The notes beneath the pieces are model-generated. The model searched no databases. It was not told the DNA's origin and saw nothing but the letters and a program-made list of their open reading frames with translations. From assembly GCF_003945595.2 (NCBI RefSeq), contig NW_024104162.1, positions 1,426,001 through 1,490,000 on the forward strand: a stretch of DNA of 64,000 bases. The letters are read 5' to 3'. This DNA comes from Pipra filicauda. Taxonomy: Eukaryota; Chordata; Aves; Passeriformes; Pipridae. The translations under genes and the position numbers were made by a program. This document shows positions 52,819 through 64,000 of the stretch, piece by piece. Within the stretch, counting starts at the first letter, position 1, and each line of letters begins with the position of its first letter.

Positions 52819-54157
52819 CTGGAGGAGAATTCACAGTCAGTATGGCAGCAGCATAAAAAAAGATTAAGGATCATTTTCTCAAATAGCTACCATAAAAAAT
52901 GTCAGGAGATGTACAAATACCCAGAAAGACAAACAAAACACACGTCAAAGTATGCACTGACTGCATGGCTCTTTTGAAATAAAGACCTCAGGAATTTAAG
53001 CTGTTATATGCTACCATCAGATCATAAAAAATACTGAAGAATGTGGTAGTTTACATATTCCCCCACACTGATAGTTCAAGTCTAAGGCTGTTATCACTGT
53101 CTTTAAAAAAAGTGCTAAGAAAATTAACCTTGCAGCAACACAAGCATGACTTTTGCCTCAATTAAAAATTATAATCTAAGAAACTAAATAGGAATATGAT
53201 AGAGCTGAAGAAACACAGTAACACTGCAGAGAGTTGCACGCTCAGAGCAACCCCAACAAGAGCCAACCACATGCCCCATAAGTACATCAACAATCCTCAG
53301 TCCCTACCTCCTTCCTACCATTTTTCTTTCAAAGCCCAAAATTTGATAAAAGTGAAAACAAAGTGATGACCACCAGAGGCAAGTTTATCCCAAGTCTAAA
53401 GAAATTCCTACAATCCCTCAACATGAGGAAGAGGTGATTCATAAACCTGCACTATATTGCCACTTACTCCCAATTCACATCCGGAGTACTTGAACATGTA
53501 ATCTCAAACACAGGTAACAAAGATCTGATTCTTAGATCCCTTCATGAAAAAGCTCCTAAATTTTACACTGAAGTTACCTATCATGCTTATGGATTACTTT
53601 GATTTTTCAAAGTATTGTTGTCATGAACCCTTAATCTTTTGATTGAAGCAACCTGAATTTCACGGATTTAAATTTGTTTTCAAGGAAGCTTTTGATGAAT
53701 GTTGGGCCTTCCACTAATTATATTCCGAATTTTCTTGTTTCATTCCAGGTAACTGAAATACTGAATACCAAAATAGTAAAGTGCAACAGACCTTAATATT
53801 GACAAAGTTTAAATATAAAAAACTAAAACAAAATTTAAAGCTGAACTACCAGAAAATTATATGTCAAAAAAAGCACATTTTGAAAGATGGCAGAAGCTAG
53901 AAATCACATAAAACTGCAGCATTCTGAACTTAAGTACTTTTAATATTTGCCTTAAATGAGAAGAACAAGAAATCAATACAACTGTTCCTTGTTCCTTCAC
54001 CCTCTCCAGCCTTCCCTCTTGCCTTTTTTTTTTTTTAAGGCTTTTACAATGGCTATGACAACAGCTACCCTTGTTCCTAATTCCCATGAACTCAGGATAG
54101 GAAATCAGTCCAAGGTTGAAGTGCAGGGGTGAATGAGCGGGTGGGAACTACAACAGT

Positions 54158-54172
54158 AAAAAAAAAAAAAAA
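54158..54172. repeat. A15 homopolymer
   Basis: Fifteen A in intron 1. A T13 run lies nearby at 54024-54036, so the two could pair as an imperfect inverted repeat. Confidence 0.85.
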
Positions 54173-56461
54173 TTACGTTTACAAATGACTATTTTCAACC
54201 TACCAGAGCTTTCATCTTGTAATAATGAATGCTAAACCCTTCAGAGCACTATTGGAATAATTATGACATTCCCAACGTTTCATCAGAATTTTCACTAATA
54301 GTTTCAAATATCTCACCCTAACAAACTTTGGATGGATGTTATATCTTCAAAAGTAGTTTGTATTTTTATTGTTTCAAGAATTGTATTGATTTAGAACTTG
54401 CTTAAATTACAACACAGAAGTCATCAAGGCTGTACCAAAGGTTCAGACTATATACCACACAAGTGCAGACCTAAAGGTCAGGAAGCAAGGAGAACAAGCA
54501 GCATGAAAATAGTTTTGAGTAGGACAAAATAGTTAATAATCAGAATGGATCCACTTTTACAAGTACATACAGCAGGGCTTTTTTACACTTAACACACGTT
54601 TTGTATTAAACTGTACCACACAGTAATTCTCACTACACAGGTGTCATCCTTAAAATAAATGGGAATTAATAATTAAAACCAAACCATCAAGTCCAATGGA
54701 TTATTAATAGTACTAAAAGGACACCTAGTAAAAAATTGATGCTGCAGCTTTAGCCTTAGATAACTGTACCATGACTACTAAAGCATAGCAACCCTCATGA
54801 TCCAAAGTTAAGCCAAAGTAACCAGACCCAAACCTGGCCTTGAAAAGGCTTGATAAGATCCATTATATATACAGTGTATATAACGGGTATCTCCTCATTT
54901 CAACAGGAGACAAAATCTGCACTGAACTGTTACATGCAGTTTCAGTACAAGGGCCACTTTATCTTGGAACACTAAATCAACTGCTTTGAATACATTTGCT
55001 ATAAAACAAATGCTTACAATTACTGTATGTATGAATCTATTAGCAATACTTTAAAAGAGCCACAAAAATCATCAACCCAGTTGCTAGAAGGTCAAGAATG
55101 TCTACTCGGGGCATTTCATAGCAAAGACAAGATGAACAAAGGAATAACTACAGTCCATGGAAAAACTCCAGACACCCCAGAAAACACACCATGACACTCC
55201 AGACAAAAAAATATTACAAGTCAAGGAAACAGCAGCATACACAAGTTCACAAACATTGTCGGCACAGCTACCGTGTCTCCTGCAAAGCCTTAACGTGCTG
55301 ACTGGCCACAGTTTGTAAGAGATGGCACAAGATGGAAGAGCAGACACAACAGGCAGAGAGCTGGCACACAGGCAGGGTGGGAAGCTGCTGCCCTTCAACA
55401 GAGCCACGGAACCAAGGGAAAGATCGGGACAGCACTGACAGAAATACTTTTGACTGCATTCTCCCCAAGGCATCAGGATGTTTTGTACATGTTTACTCAT
55501 GCATATCAAGGCATGAGTGCTCAAGTTTACAGAACCATCGGGTAACAAGGCAAAAAACTAATGCTAAGATTTAGTTCCTTAACTTTCCTCTTTGAGCCAT
55601 CTTTAACAACTCACCTTCTTCCCAATCCTTCAATCTTCTCCTACACAGTTTTACATTTTGTTTTATTCAAGAACCCATTTTCTTAGTTGCCCATCATCCA
55701 TGCATAGAGCCCATTAAATACTAGAACAAAATCTAGAGAAGTCAAAATACAGTGCACAGGGATTCACAAATGTAACATTTCCAATCAGGAAAGTTGACAG
55801 GTCATTTGACAAAACTGTAACTGTCCCCCATTTAACATGGAACATCTCATTCAGTACACTTGCTCTAATAGCATGCAAGTGGTAACAGTAGACCTAGAAT
55901 ATGTTTAACTTCATATTCACTACTTACATCATCTCTAGCACACTAGTAAACAGTCAGCTCACGATCATATCAGAGTTCAGTCAATGAAAGAAACAACATT
56001 TCTGAATAATTTTCAACAGCAGAGTAAGATTTAACTAGGAACAGTGAAGTGAGGATGGATTATATGAGTATTCTCAAGTAATCCAATCTCACTTGTAAAG
56101 ATAAAATAAATACAGCCACACCAAGTGGAGACTCCAAAAATAGCAACAAGAATAAAACATGGTGAAAATATCACTCAATAAACCTGCACTATCTGACTAC
56201 AGAATGCCAGCCATGTGCTCTTGTGTGAAATGGAACAGAGAACTGAAACACTCAGCTTTTGCTCAAAAAAAGGAGACAGGATATGGTCCCACACAGTTAA
56301 GAAGAGTGATCTGGAAGAGATTATGGAAGAGTTGAGCGTTCCTCCAGCCTTCAAAGAAGGCAAATGGTTTGAAATTACTCTGAACAAAGTAGAGACACAT
56401 GCAAAGGACAGGTCTGTGTATAAGGAAGCACAGCAATCAAAAATATTTTATCTGCATATAG

Positions 56462-56485
56462 GTCATATAGAAAGTCATATAGAAT
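56462..56485. repeat. 12-bp tandem duplication
   Basis: GTCATATAGAAA is followed directly by GTCATATAGAAT, a near-perfect head-to-tail copy in intron 1. Confidence 0.8.
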
Positions 56486-58021
56486 CAGTGACAAAGTTAA
56501 ACTAAGATACTCAAATTATTTCTTCTACAGAAAAAACAGGGGTGTCACTCTTTATTTGCCACTTCATCTATGAAAGAAGTGTTCAAGAACATTCAGACAG
56601 ATAAATCCCGATGAGTGATTTCTCACTTTGCTTGAAAATGAAAGATCAACTACTGGAGTACCCTTTGTGTGATGACACAAGGCTCAGATGAAGCCCTGCA
56701 AAAAAAAACAAATGAAACAAACTAGTTGTCATCAGAAAACACAAGCGGGTAGGAAAAGATGGGAATTATATGGCAAAGATAAGCAGCTAAACCACAGTAA
56801 AAATAAAGTAAAGTAGATAGTCAGAGTGAAGAAAAACAAACAAGAAAGATAAAACATCAACTGAGAGAATCTGGATGACAGCCAGATACAGGCAAAACAC
56901 AAGACCAGCAGCATAGCATCACAAAAACTGCAAGTGCCAGCTAAACCTGGAGGTAGCAGCACTCACTTGTACCACAAAAGTGACAGGGAACACTGAACTC
57001 AGATAATAAAAAAAACACCTTCACAGACAAGATAAAGTCTAGCTACTGCTTTTAACAGTCACAACCCACTCTTGTTCCTGAATTTTGGGGAGTACCTGAT
57101 TATAAACAGTCACTGGGGAAGTAATTTATTACTCTCTATTCATGACACTAGTTGAAACACAGATGTCACGAATTATAACAATTTTCAAAAGCACAGAATA
57201 CAGCAACTCAAGTTTCCCTAAACTGGCAATTGGCTCAATTTCTCCAAGGGAAGAGCAAAATGATACCACCTGCACCACCATCATTCCTAGCTAGCTCTCA
57301 CCCTTGGAGCCTGAAAGAACTCACCAGCTACTGCCTGAGTACAACGAAAAAGAATAGTATGCATTAATAAAAGGATGTATTGATGAACTTTTAACCTTTA
57401 GGATGAAATGCACTGCATTCTCTGCATTTGCATTATTTTGTATAATATATCTTCAAACCTTTACGGAAATAGGAAGAAAGGCCTACTCAGAGTTCCAGGC
57501 AACAAGGCTTCAGACCTTCATCCCCTTCATTAAACTCAGTCCTCGTAAACACGTTTAGTGTTGCACCCACCTTTGATTTCCACACAAAAAGTAAAGCACA
57601 CTTGATCTTGCTCACTGCAGCTAAAGTAGACAAGCTCTGCAATGTTTACATGCTACTGTGTCACATCCTTACACAAAAACATACAATTAATAAACCCCAC
57701 ATTTGCTCCACCAGTACTCACAGGGTAACACCAATGGGAGTACCCAAGCTACAGGCTGCATTTTTAAAAACCATAAAGCACTATAACAGCCATGTTTTAT
57801 TTTGGAACAGAACATTACATCTTAAATAAAAAAATATCCTTCAACCTTGATCACAGAAGTTGTTTCAGTTCTGCATGTACATGAACTCAAAATACCTTCT
57901 GCTTGTGCAACCTGTTGCATGCTTGTAAATGATACACCCAAACTGCCAGACTGAGCTGTGGTAGTACCACGGTGTAACATTTACAGTAAGGTAGAAAAAA
58001 AAAGACATTATTAGGTCTAGG

Positions 58022-58063
58022 AAAAAAACAAACAAACAAACCCAAACAAACAAGACCCCAAAC
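58022..58063. repeat. (AAAC)n-like repeat
   Basis: A run of A is followed by several AAAC/CAAA units and CCCAAAC variants, with essentially no T. It is the most regular of the A/C-rich patches in the window. Confidence 0.85.
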
Positions 58064-61000
58064 ATTTCAGCCTCTTGTATTACTTTACCAGTTCCAAAAA
58101 TTTATTACTCTTATTATACATGCACTGAGTCCACTTTCAGAACCACTCCATTATAACCTCCAAGCACTGAACTAGATGCTCATTCCAATCTTACTGAGAA
58201 GGAAATCCAAAAGGCATTTTCAGTAAATAGGCAGAACCTCAATTGTTTTCTCTTTAACAAATACACATCAAGAATATAAGAGCATTTACAAGTTGCACTG
58301 TTTTGGCAAGCAGATTCCCCATAATCCATCAATATAAAGCTGATTTGACTCTGAAAGGTAAAACCTGGGTAGCAAAGGGAAGAAGAAAAGAGGTCAGGTC
58401 CCTCTTGAATGAGGGGGAGGTTTTGCACACCACACAATAATGGAACATAGACAGAGATTCTGACTCAGGGCTTCTTTAAACTACTGTGTCCTGTTTGTGG
58501 TAATCTTTTTAGCTGACTTTAGTCAAACAGTACAACTCCTGTTCACAGGCACCAAAAGGAAGCAGAAAATGGAATTTGAAATGTAAAAATAAAATAATTG
58601 TGGGCCATGGGCTATAATTTGATTTCATGCTTTACAAGGAAATGAAAGAGGACTTCCTTAAACATACCTTTTTTTTTTTAAAATATGCTTTTTACCATGT
58701 TAGGATTTCCTTTACTGTAGAAGAGAAAATAGGATTGTAGAAAATGTACTGTTCTCAAGTATCATTGCTACTCAGGGGCAAAGCTGTGTTTTAATGTGCA
58801 CTTCCCATTCTAGGGAAGAGGAAATTCTTCAATTAATAAACCGGGTGGATTGAGGCGAGTTTTTAAGGTTTAATCAATTTCATCTGCACATGGGATAAAA
58901 AGACCAACTATTCTACCATTTTTGCCTCCCCTATTCCACTTTCAAAAAAAATAATAAAATCGATGTTTTATTTTAAATTCTTTGAGGTTAGTATCTCCTG
59001 TCGCAGGAAATATTGTCTATATCATGCAGTGAGTATGCAACTTCCCCCTTCCCAACCCCCTCTCTGTTTTTTTTTTTTGTTAAGAAACTTTATTCAGAAA
59101 CAACTAAATTATTCCCTCTTCTCATATAGAGTAACACCTTGGGAGATGGTACAAGTCACACAGGATTTTGCTAGTTACCTTAGGAGAGGCACTGTGATGA
59201 ATAAGGAAAATGTTTGACGGGATACGAAATCTCCCAAAATTCAAACAGAAACAGGAGGTGTGAGGGGGCAGAAGAGACATGCACACAACTGGAAAGCATG
59301 AATTACACATGAAGAAACCCTCTGCAAAGCAATGCAAATCATGGATCAAAACTGATACAACTCCTGTTAGGAAACACTTTGAAAAGAAAAGGAACTCATG
59401 GAGTTCAGGCATCCCACCACCATATCCAAAGCAGGTCGTTCTTAAGGATATCAGTAAGTTCAAACAGAGCTGTGCAGCTTCAAACTCTGGACAGTTTGGA
59501 ATATCTCTGGTAGCAAGCATCTGACTGGCAACCCACTTCTTTCTGAACACACAGTAAAGCTTACAATTAGAAGCATTATGTCATTGCACAAATTCTCTTT
59601 AGATGAAAACCAGCCACTATGGTTGGTCTTAAACTGAGAGCTAGAAAGGGAAACCAGTACAGAAATAAGGGCATAATGGGAAGAAGTCCGTTTCTTATAC
59701 ACAAATAACTCCTCTCTTATTTGTTATTTATTTTATTTCTTTGTTTTAACCTGTTATTTATTTGTAAACCTGAGTTCAACTATGTTCTTTTGCAAAAGAC
59801 CTCACCCAAGAATCCCCTCGGAATATATTTTATACCTCATCTCCCAGATGAAACAGTGTGCCATGTTGTTCTGAAGAGCATAAAAACAATGAAGGCCTCT
59901 ACGCTCTCCTCTGTCAAGTCATCCAAGGATCTATCTTGTTTGAATAAGTTCTAACTTATTTGTATCAGAAACAATTTTGTTCTTCAAAAGGAGGAAATGT
60001 CTATAGTGATTAGAGCTTGACTGGCCGTGCTGAGGAGCACGAACAGAGCTGTTAAGACCTTTATGAAGGTCATGCTAAGAAAGACTGGGGAACATCTTCC
60101 AATAATTTACTATTGTATGCTGGTCTAGTTATTGCAATATTGCACACAGGAATAAGCTTATATTAAATAGAAGAGTTACAGAAAAAAAAACCTCACACAA
60201 ACAAACTTTAAAATGAAAATGCACTCAAAAAAGGCACTACAAGACATGAAGAAAGAAGATTATCAAAAGATCCTTCACAAGGATGTAAGGAGTCCCACGT
60301 TGTCTTTAGCCTCTTCAGAGAAAGCCTCTTGTGAGGAAAACCAAGAGCACCAGTCTGAGAAATGTCTGAACACTTCTGTCATTTCCACTACTACAGAGGA
60401 GAGACTATTCCAAAACAAGGCAAAACCAGGAAGCCTTCATTGCAATCTAACTAAATTCACTGGATAAACACACATCAAAAATACACGTAGTTTTGTAAAA
60501 ATTACATAAAATTAAAGAGAATCCTTCCTCCAAAGACTCACAAATAGAAATCACTACTGGTTTTAAACCAGGGCAAAACACACGCTTTACTTGGTTATTG
60601 CACTGATCTCCATCACTATGTGTACATAGTCAGGTACACCTAGAAGCACTTGTCAGTGAAGTGGAGCAGTGAAAAGGCATTTGCTCTGGCACCTGGTCAT
60701 GGAGACTGCAGTTCCTTGAGCTGGGAAGTTCCTACTGTGCTTATTCAGGTCTCCCACAGCTCACAGAGGATCAGATGAACGGCAAAAGTTGAAGCTCAGA
60801 CCAGTCAGTTCAACTCAGCCACACCAGACACCTCTCCCTGAAGCTGACAAAGGTGACCCAGCTGCTGCAGTGCCCAGGGACAGCCAGAGTTGGCACAGGG
60901 GAGGCAGCAGGACCAAACAGCCAGGAGCTGCAAAGGGAAAAGAGGAAAGAGTAAAGCAAACCTCCCATTTCTAGGGGAGGGACACTGCTGCAGGACAAGC

Positions 61001-62169
61001 TGTCCTTGAAACACCAGCTTGAGGAATTCCAGAGAAACTTAAAGTTGAATAAACAGTATTGTTAGGAAGCACTGGAAGAAATCTAAGCACAAATATATAT
61101 ACACAAAACTAGTGCTACTACTTCAGAAAATTATGAAATGACAGTCATTATATGCTACTCAATGCAAAATTGCTTTATGTGTAGGAGCAGCCAAAAAAGG
61201 TAAAGTATTAGACTTGACCTATATACAGTGTAATATTGAAACAAAATACTGCATTTAGAGATAGTCACTTTCTGGAAAAGAAAACTTAAAAGATTCCTTA
61301 AAGAAAAAAGGAAACAAGACAAATACAATTAAGTCCTTCAAAAACAACTTCACTTACAAAGAAAAATCCATGTTAACAGCATGCAATGACAAAAGCAAGT
61401 GAAGCTGAACAAGAGAAAGGGAAATAACACACCTCCAATAAAAGAGCACAATCAATTATGTGACAGTAAATAGCACAACAACCCAAACTCAGTGCTGCTA
61501 CATACCACTTGTCTTCAGACAAATAGAAATGCAGCTTTGATATTCACATCATTAAGATTTTTAAAGCTACATCCAGTTGGATGAAATTCCATTGTTTATA
61601 AAACATTTATGATTTTATCCTGTGTAAAAGATACTAAAATGAAATTTAAAGCAAGGGACACTTCATTCCATCACTGACTTTTCTTGCTTTAACCCTCCAA
61701 AGCATTCGTTTTGACTGTTTCCAAAGAAAACGTAACAAACCAGGTAAGTGACTACTAGGGTCTGGCATTTAAATTCCTGTTCTTCAAAATACTTCTGAAG
61801 AAAACCAGAAAACCACCCGAAATGAGAATCCTATAGACAGTGAGGGCACAGTAAAGCAAACAATCCTTGCCTTGTAACAAGAAATGCCATGTAATACATA
61901 GCATGTATAAAAATGGAGGTAAAGCACCATACGAGAGAAGATATCATCTTTCCTCCATATGTAGTGAAGTTCTTCTCTGTAATGCTACCTATTACTAGAT
62001 CTGAATTTCTATATGGACAAGGCACAAACTGGACAGAATCCAGAAGAGACCTCTACTTATTTTAATGCCAAAAACATTAACTGTGGTAGGGTTTAAAAAA
62101 GCCTACATGCCTCGGAAAAGCAACAATCATTCCGAGTAGACACAGATGACTGCTACAAAAAAAGGTAGC

Positions 62170-62345
62170 ATTTGCTGAATTGCACAACATTGTGGTATTT
62201 CAACTGCTTTAATTTCTTTCTTGGCTTGAAGTCGAAAATGCATAAATTTTGAATTAATTAGCAAACATTAACTTTTTAATGTGTCATTCATATATATGTA
62301 TATGCAAATACAGACAGCAGTGAAGCTGAGAAGTTAAATATTTAG
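62170..62345. promoter_or_regulatory. Possible conserved non-coding element in intron 1
   Basis: The stretch contains GAATTAATTAGCAAAC, TTTTTAATG and a perfect POU octamer ATGCAAAT (62302-62309). Such clustering is typical of developmental enhancers but also arises by chance in AT-rich DNA. A second octamer, ATTTGCAT, lies at 63168-63175. Confidence 0.25.
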
Positions 62346-64000
62346 GATACTGTACAAAACTAAAGTTACTTAACATTTTAGACTGAATGTCATTATACAG
62401 CTCACCAGCCTTGGAGTACAATCTATGGCATATAGTAGCAAAAATTATTATTTTGTACATTTGAAAGCAAGAGAAAGCACAGAAGATATCATTTGGGTTA
62501 TTACAATTCAGGTTGCAAATCTGGTTTGTTTGGGTTTTTCTGGTGGGGTTTCATAATTTGGCATCCAGACTATAAAATATCTTAACAAGAAGTCATGTCC
62601 CGTTTCCGGCACCTGTAATTCCACTGATTCATATCAAACCCAAACTTAGAGGTTTGCAGTGAAATTCCTTCTGAGTAGGAGTTGTTCAGTTCATAAAACA
62701 AGGTTTTTGAAACAAATGTGACAGTAAATCAATGTTCATGTTTCAGGAAAAAGAAAGGTGCAAAGTATAAAAAATGGATACTTGTAAAACCCCACTTTGA
62801 CCTCCTTAGAATATATTGTGTGCTTAAGGTTCTAGCAAGTTTTCCTAGAGCCTAATGAGTGGTTAGTTCAAGTTTCAGACTTGTTATTCAGAGGTATTTT
62901 GTTTTGGTATCAAGGCCACATGTGTTTTTGCACTGCTCTGAAGAGTTAAATATAAGGTAACATTACACTTGGGCCTTACAAAGTGACCATAAATGGTCCC
63001 TGATGGTCCATAAAGTCTTTACTGTAAACACTGAAAAGCAAACAGGTCAAAAGGAACAAGATTAAAAAAAAAAATACCCTTTTTATAGTCTTGACCCATA
63101 TCAGCTTTACATTTCTTCTCTACAAGATCCCATGCTAAGTTTCAAGTTAAAAAAAAAAAGTAATTATATTTGCATATGATAATGCTAAATATGTTGCAAA
63201 AAATATGACTTACAAGTACGATCATTCTGCCCACTCCATCCTCCGGGGAATACAGACAGATACCATCTTCGAAGCTATCTCCAAGATCAGAACAAGAAAA
63301 TAGTGGCTAAACAGTATAAAAAGAATCGAGCATCCAGAAGAATAAAGGCACCAAACCTGCATGAACGAGGACATGAGCTCATCCCCAGTTCTGACAGACT
63401 TCTACACATCTGGAGTCTTCTGCTCCATCTCTAAGGACCCAGTTCACACCAGACAGAAACAATGTTCCCAGCTGCAGCAATGTCCCACCTGAGGTTCCTC
63501 TACTAATAATAAACACTGGAGTGTGGAGGCAAATAGTGAGCAAAAGCCTCTGGTACCTACAGTGATGAAAATTCCTGCTACCTCCCCAATACTACAGGAT
63601 CTTCTGGGCTCAGCCTATAGCAGGCTATACCTTTCATTATGAATGATAAATCATACAAAACCAGGTTTGTATGGGGAGGAGTAAAGTAGTACAATAAAAA
63701 TTACTGGAATAATTTGATAGATTTTCCAAGACCAAACGAATGAGCTGCTTCAGGCAGTGAACTCCTGTATTAGCTTTTCAGACAACTGAACACTCTGCTT
63801 TCCAAGAACAGCACAACTGAAATGCCTCCTAATCAATGTGTCCATATTTCTGTATTTGAATCTACTATTAAATAGAGGCCCAGTACTGGATTCAGAGGCG
63901 GGGAGCAGGAGGGGGAAAGACAGTTGAACAATATCTACTATGTTTCTATAAATTCTGTTCTCTATCAGTGCTATTTCACACTCAGCTCTTCATCTTTTCA

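Larger units (their letters stand above)
52819..64000 (-). other. EEFSEC: EEFSEC intron 1, 3' part
   Basis: At least 11.2 kb of intron upstream of exon 2. Exon 1 is normally GC-rich and carries GHIDSGKT and DCPGH motifs. Neither these nor a CpG island is present, so the start of the gene and its promoter lie beyond the right edge. Contents include homopolymer tracts (54024-54036, 54158-54172, 59067-59078), an (AAAC)n-like repeat at 58022-58063, a 12-bp tandem duplication at 56462-56485, and a homeobox-motif-rich AT segment at 62170-62345. Confidence 0.83.

Noticed and set aside
55055..55100. GAGCCACAAAAATCATCAAC resembling a CR1 RATKMIK segment
   Set aside because: The match is confined to about 20 bases, with no supporting CR1 blocks on either side.
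1..64000. CRISPR arrays, operons, phage or toxin systems
   Set aside because: This is vertebrate intron sequence. No regularly spaced repeats, ribosome binding sites or bacterial genes are present.

Overview
The window is vertebrate nuclear DNA, most likely from a bird. It has no bacterial gene density or operons. It is AT-rich intron sequence interrupted by five short exons on the minus strand. Those exons encode the middle of EEFSEC, the selenocysteine-specific translation elongation factor (eEFSec, the eukaryotic SelB homologue). A bird, or less likely another sauropsid, is suggested by three things: very few interspersed repeats, no mammalian Alu/B1/L1-type elements, and only degraded CR1 LINE and MIR-like SINE fragments. 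I cannot name the species.

Layout, in transcript order (right to left): intron 1, 3' part (52819-64000); exon 2 (52611-52818); intron 2 (51100-52610); exon 3 (51003-51099); intron 3 (48145-51002); exon 4 (47980-48144); intron 4 (21651-47979); exon 5 (21009-21650); intron 5 (6900-21008); exon 6 (6743-6899); intron 6, 5' part (1-6742). Exon numbers assume the seven-exon human gene. All five exons have AG acceptors and GT donors, and their phases join without a break. They give about 422 complete codons, human residues roughly 106-529. Exon 1 (P-loop, switch regions, DCPGH) and exon 7 (C-terminal tail) were not found and should lie outside the window to the right and left.

The encoded parts work as one protein. 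Exons 2-3 finish the GTPase domain, including the NKID guanine-specificity motif. Exon 4 and the start of exon 5 form domain II with the selenocysteine pocket. Exon 5 supplies domain III. Exon 6 begins the SelB-specific domain IV. The factor carries Sec-tRNA[Ser]Sec to ribosomes that read UGA as selenocysteine under SECIS/SBP2 control.

The other 98% is intron. It holds homopolymer tracts, a (TC)n(TA)n microsatellite, a strongly A/C-biased block in intron 2, one ancient CR1 fragment, two MIR-like SINE fragments, small tandem duplications and a perfect 25-bp palindrome. Several AT/homeobox-motif-rich stretches could be conserved regulatory elements. In other vertebrates EEFSEC neighbours GATA2, so its long introns are plausible hosts for distant enhancers, but that is inference. 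I see no second protein-coding gene, no RNA gene, no CRISPR array, and no convincing novel system.
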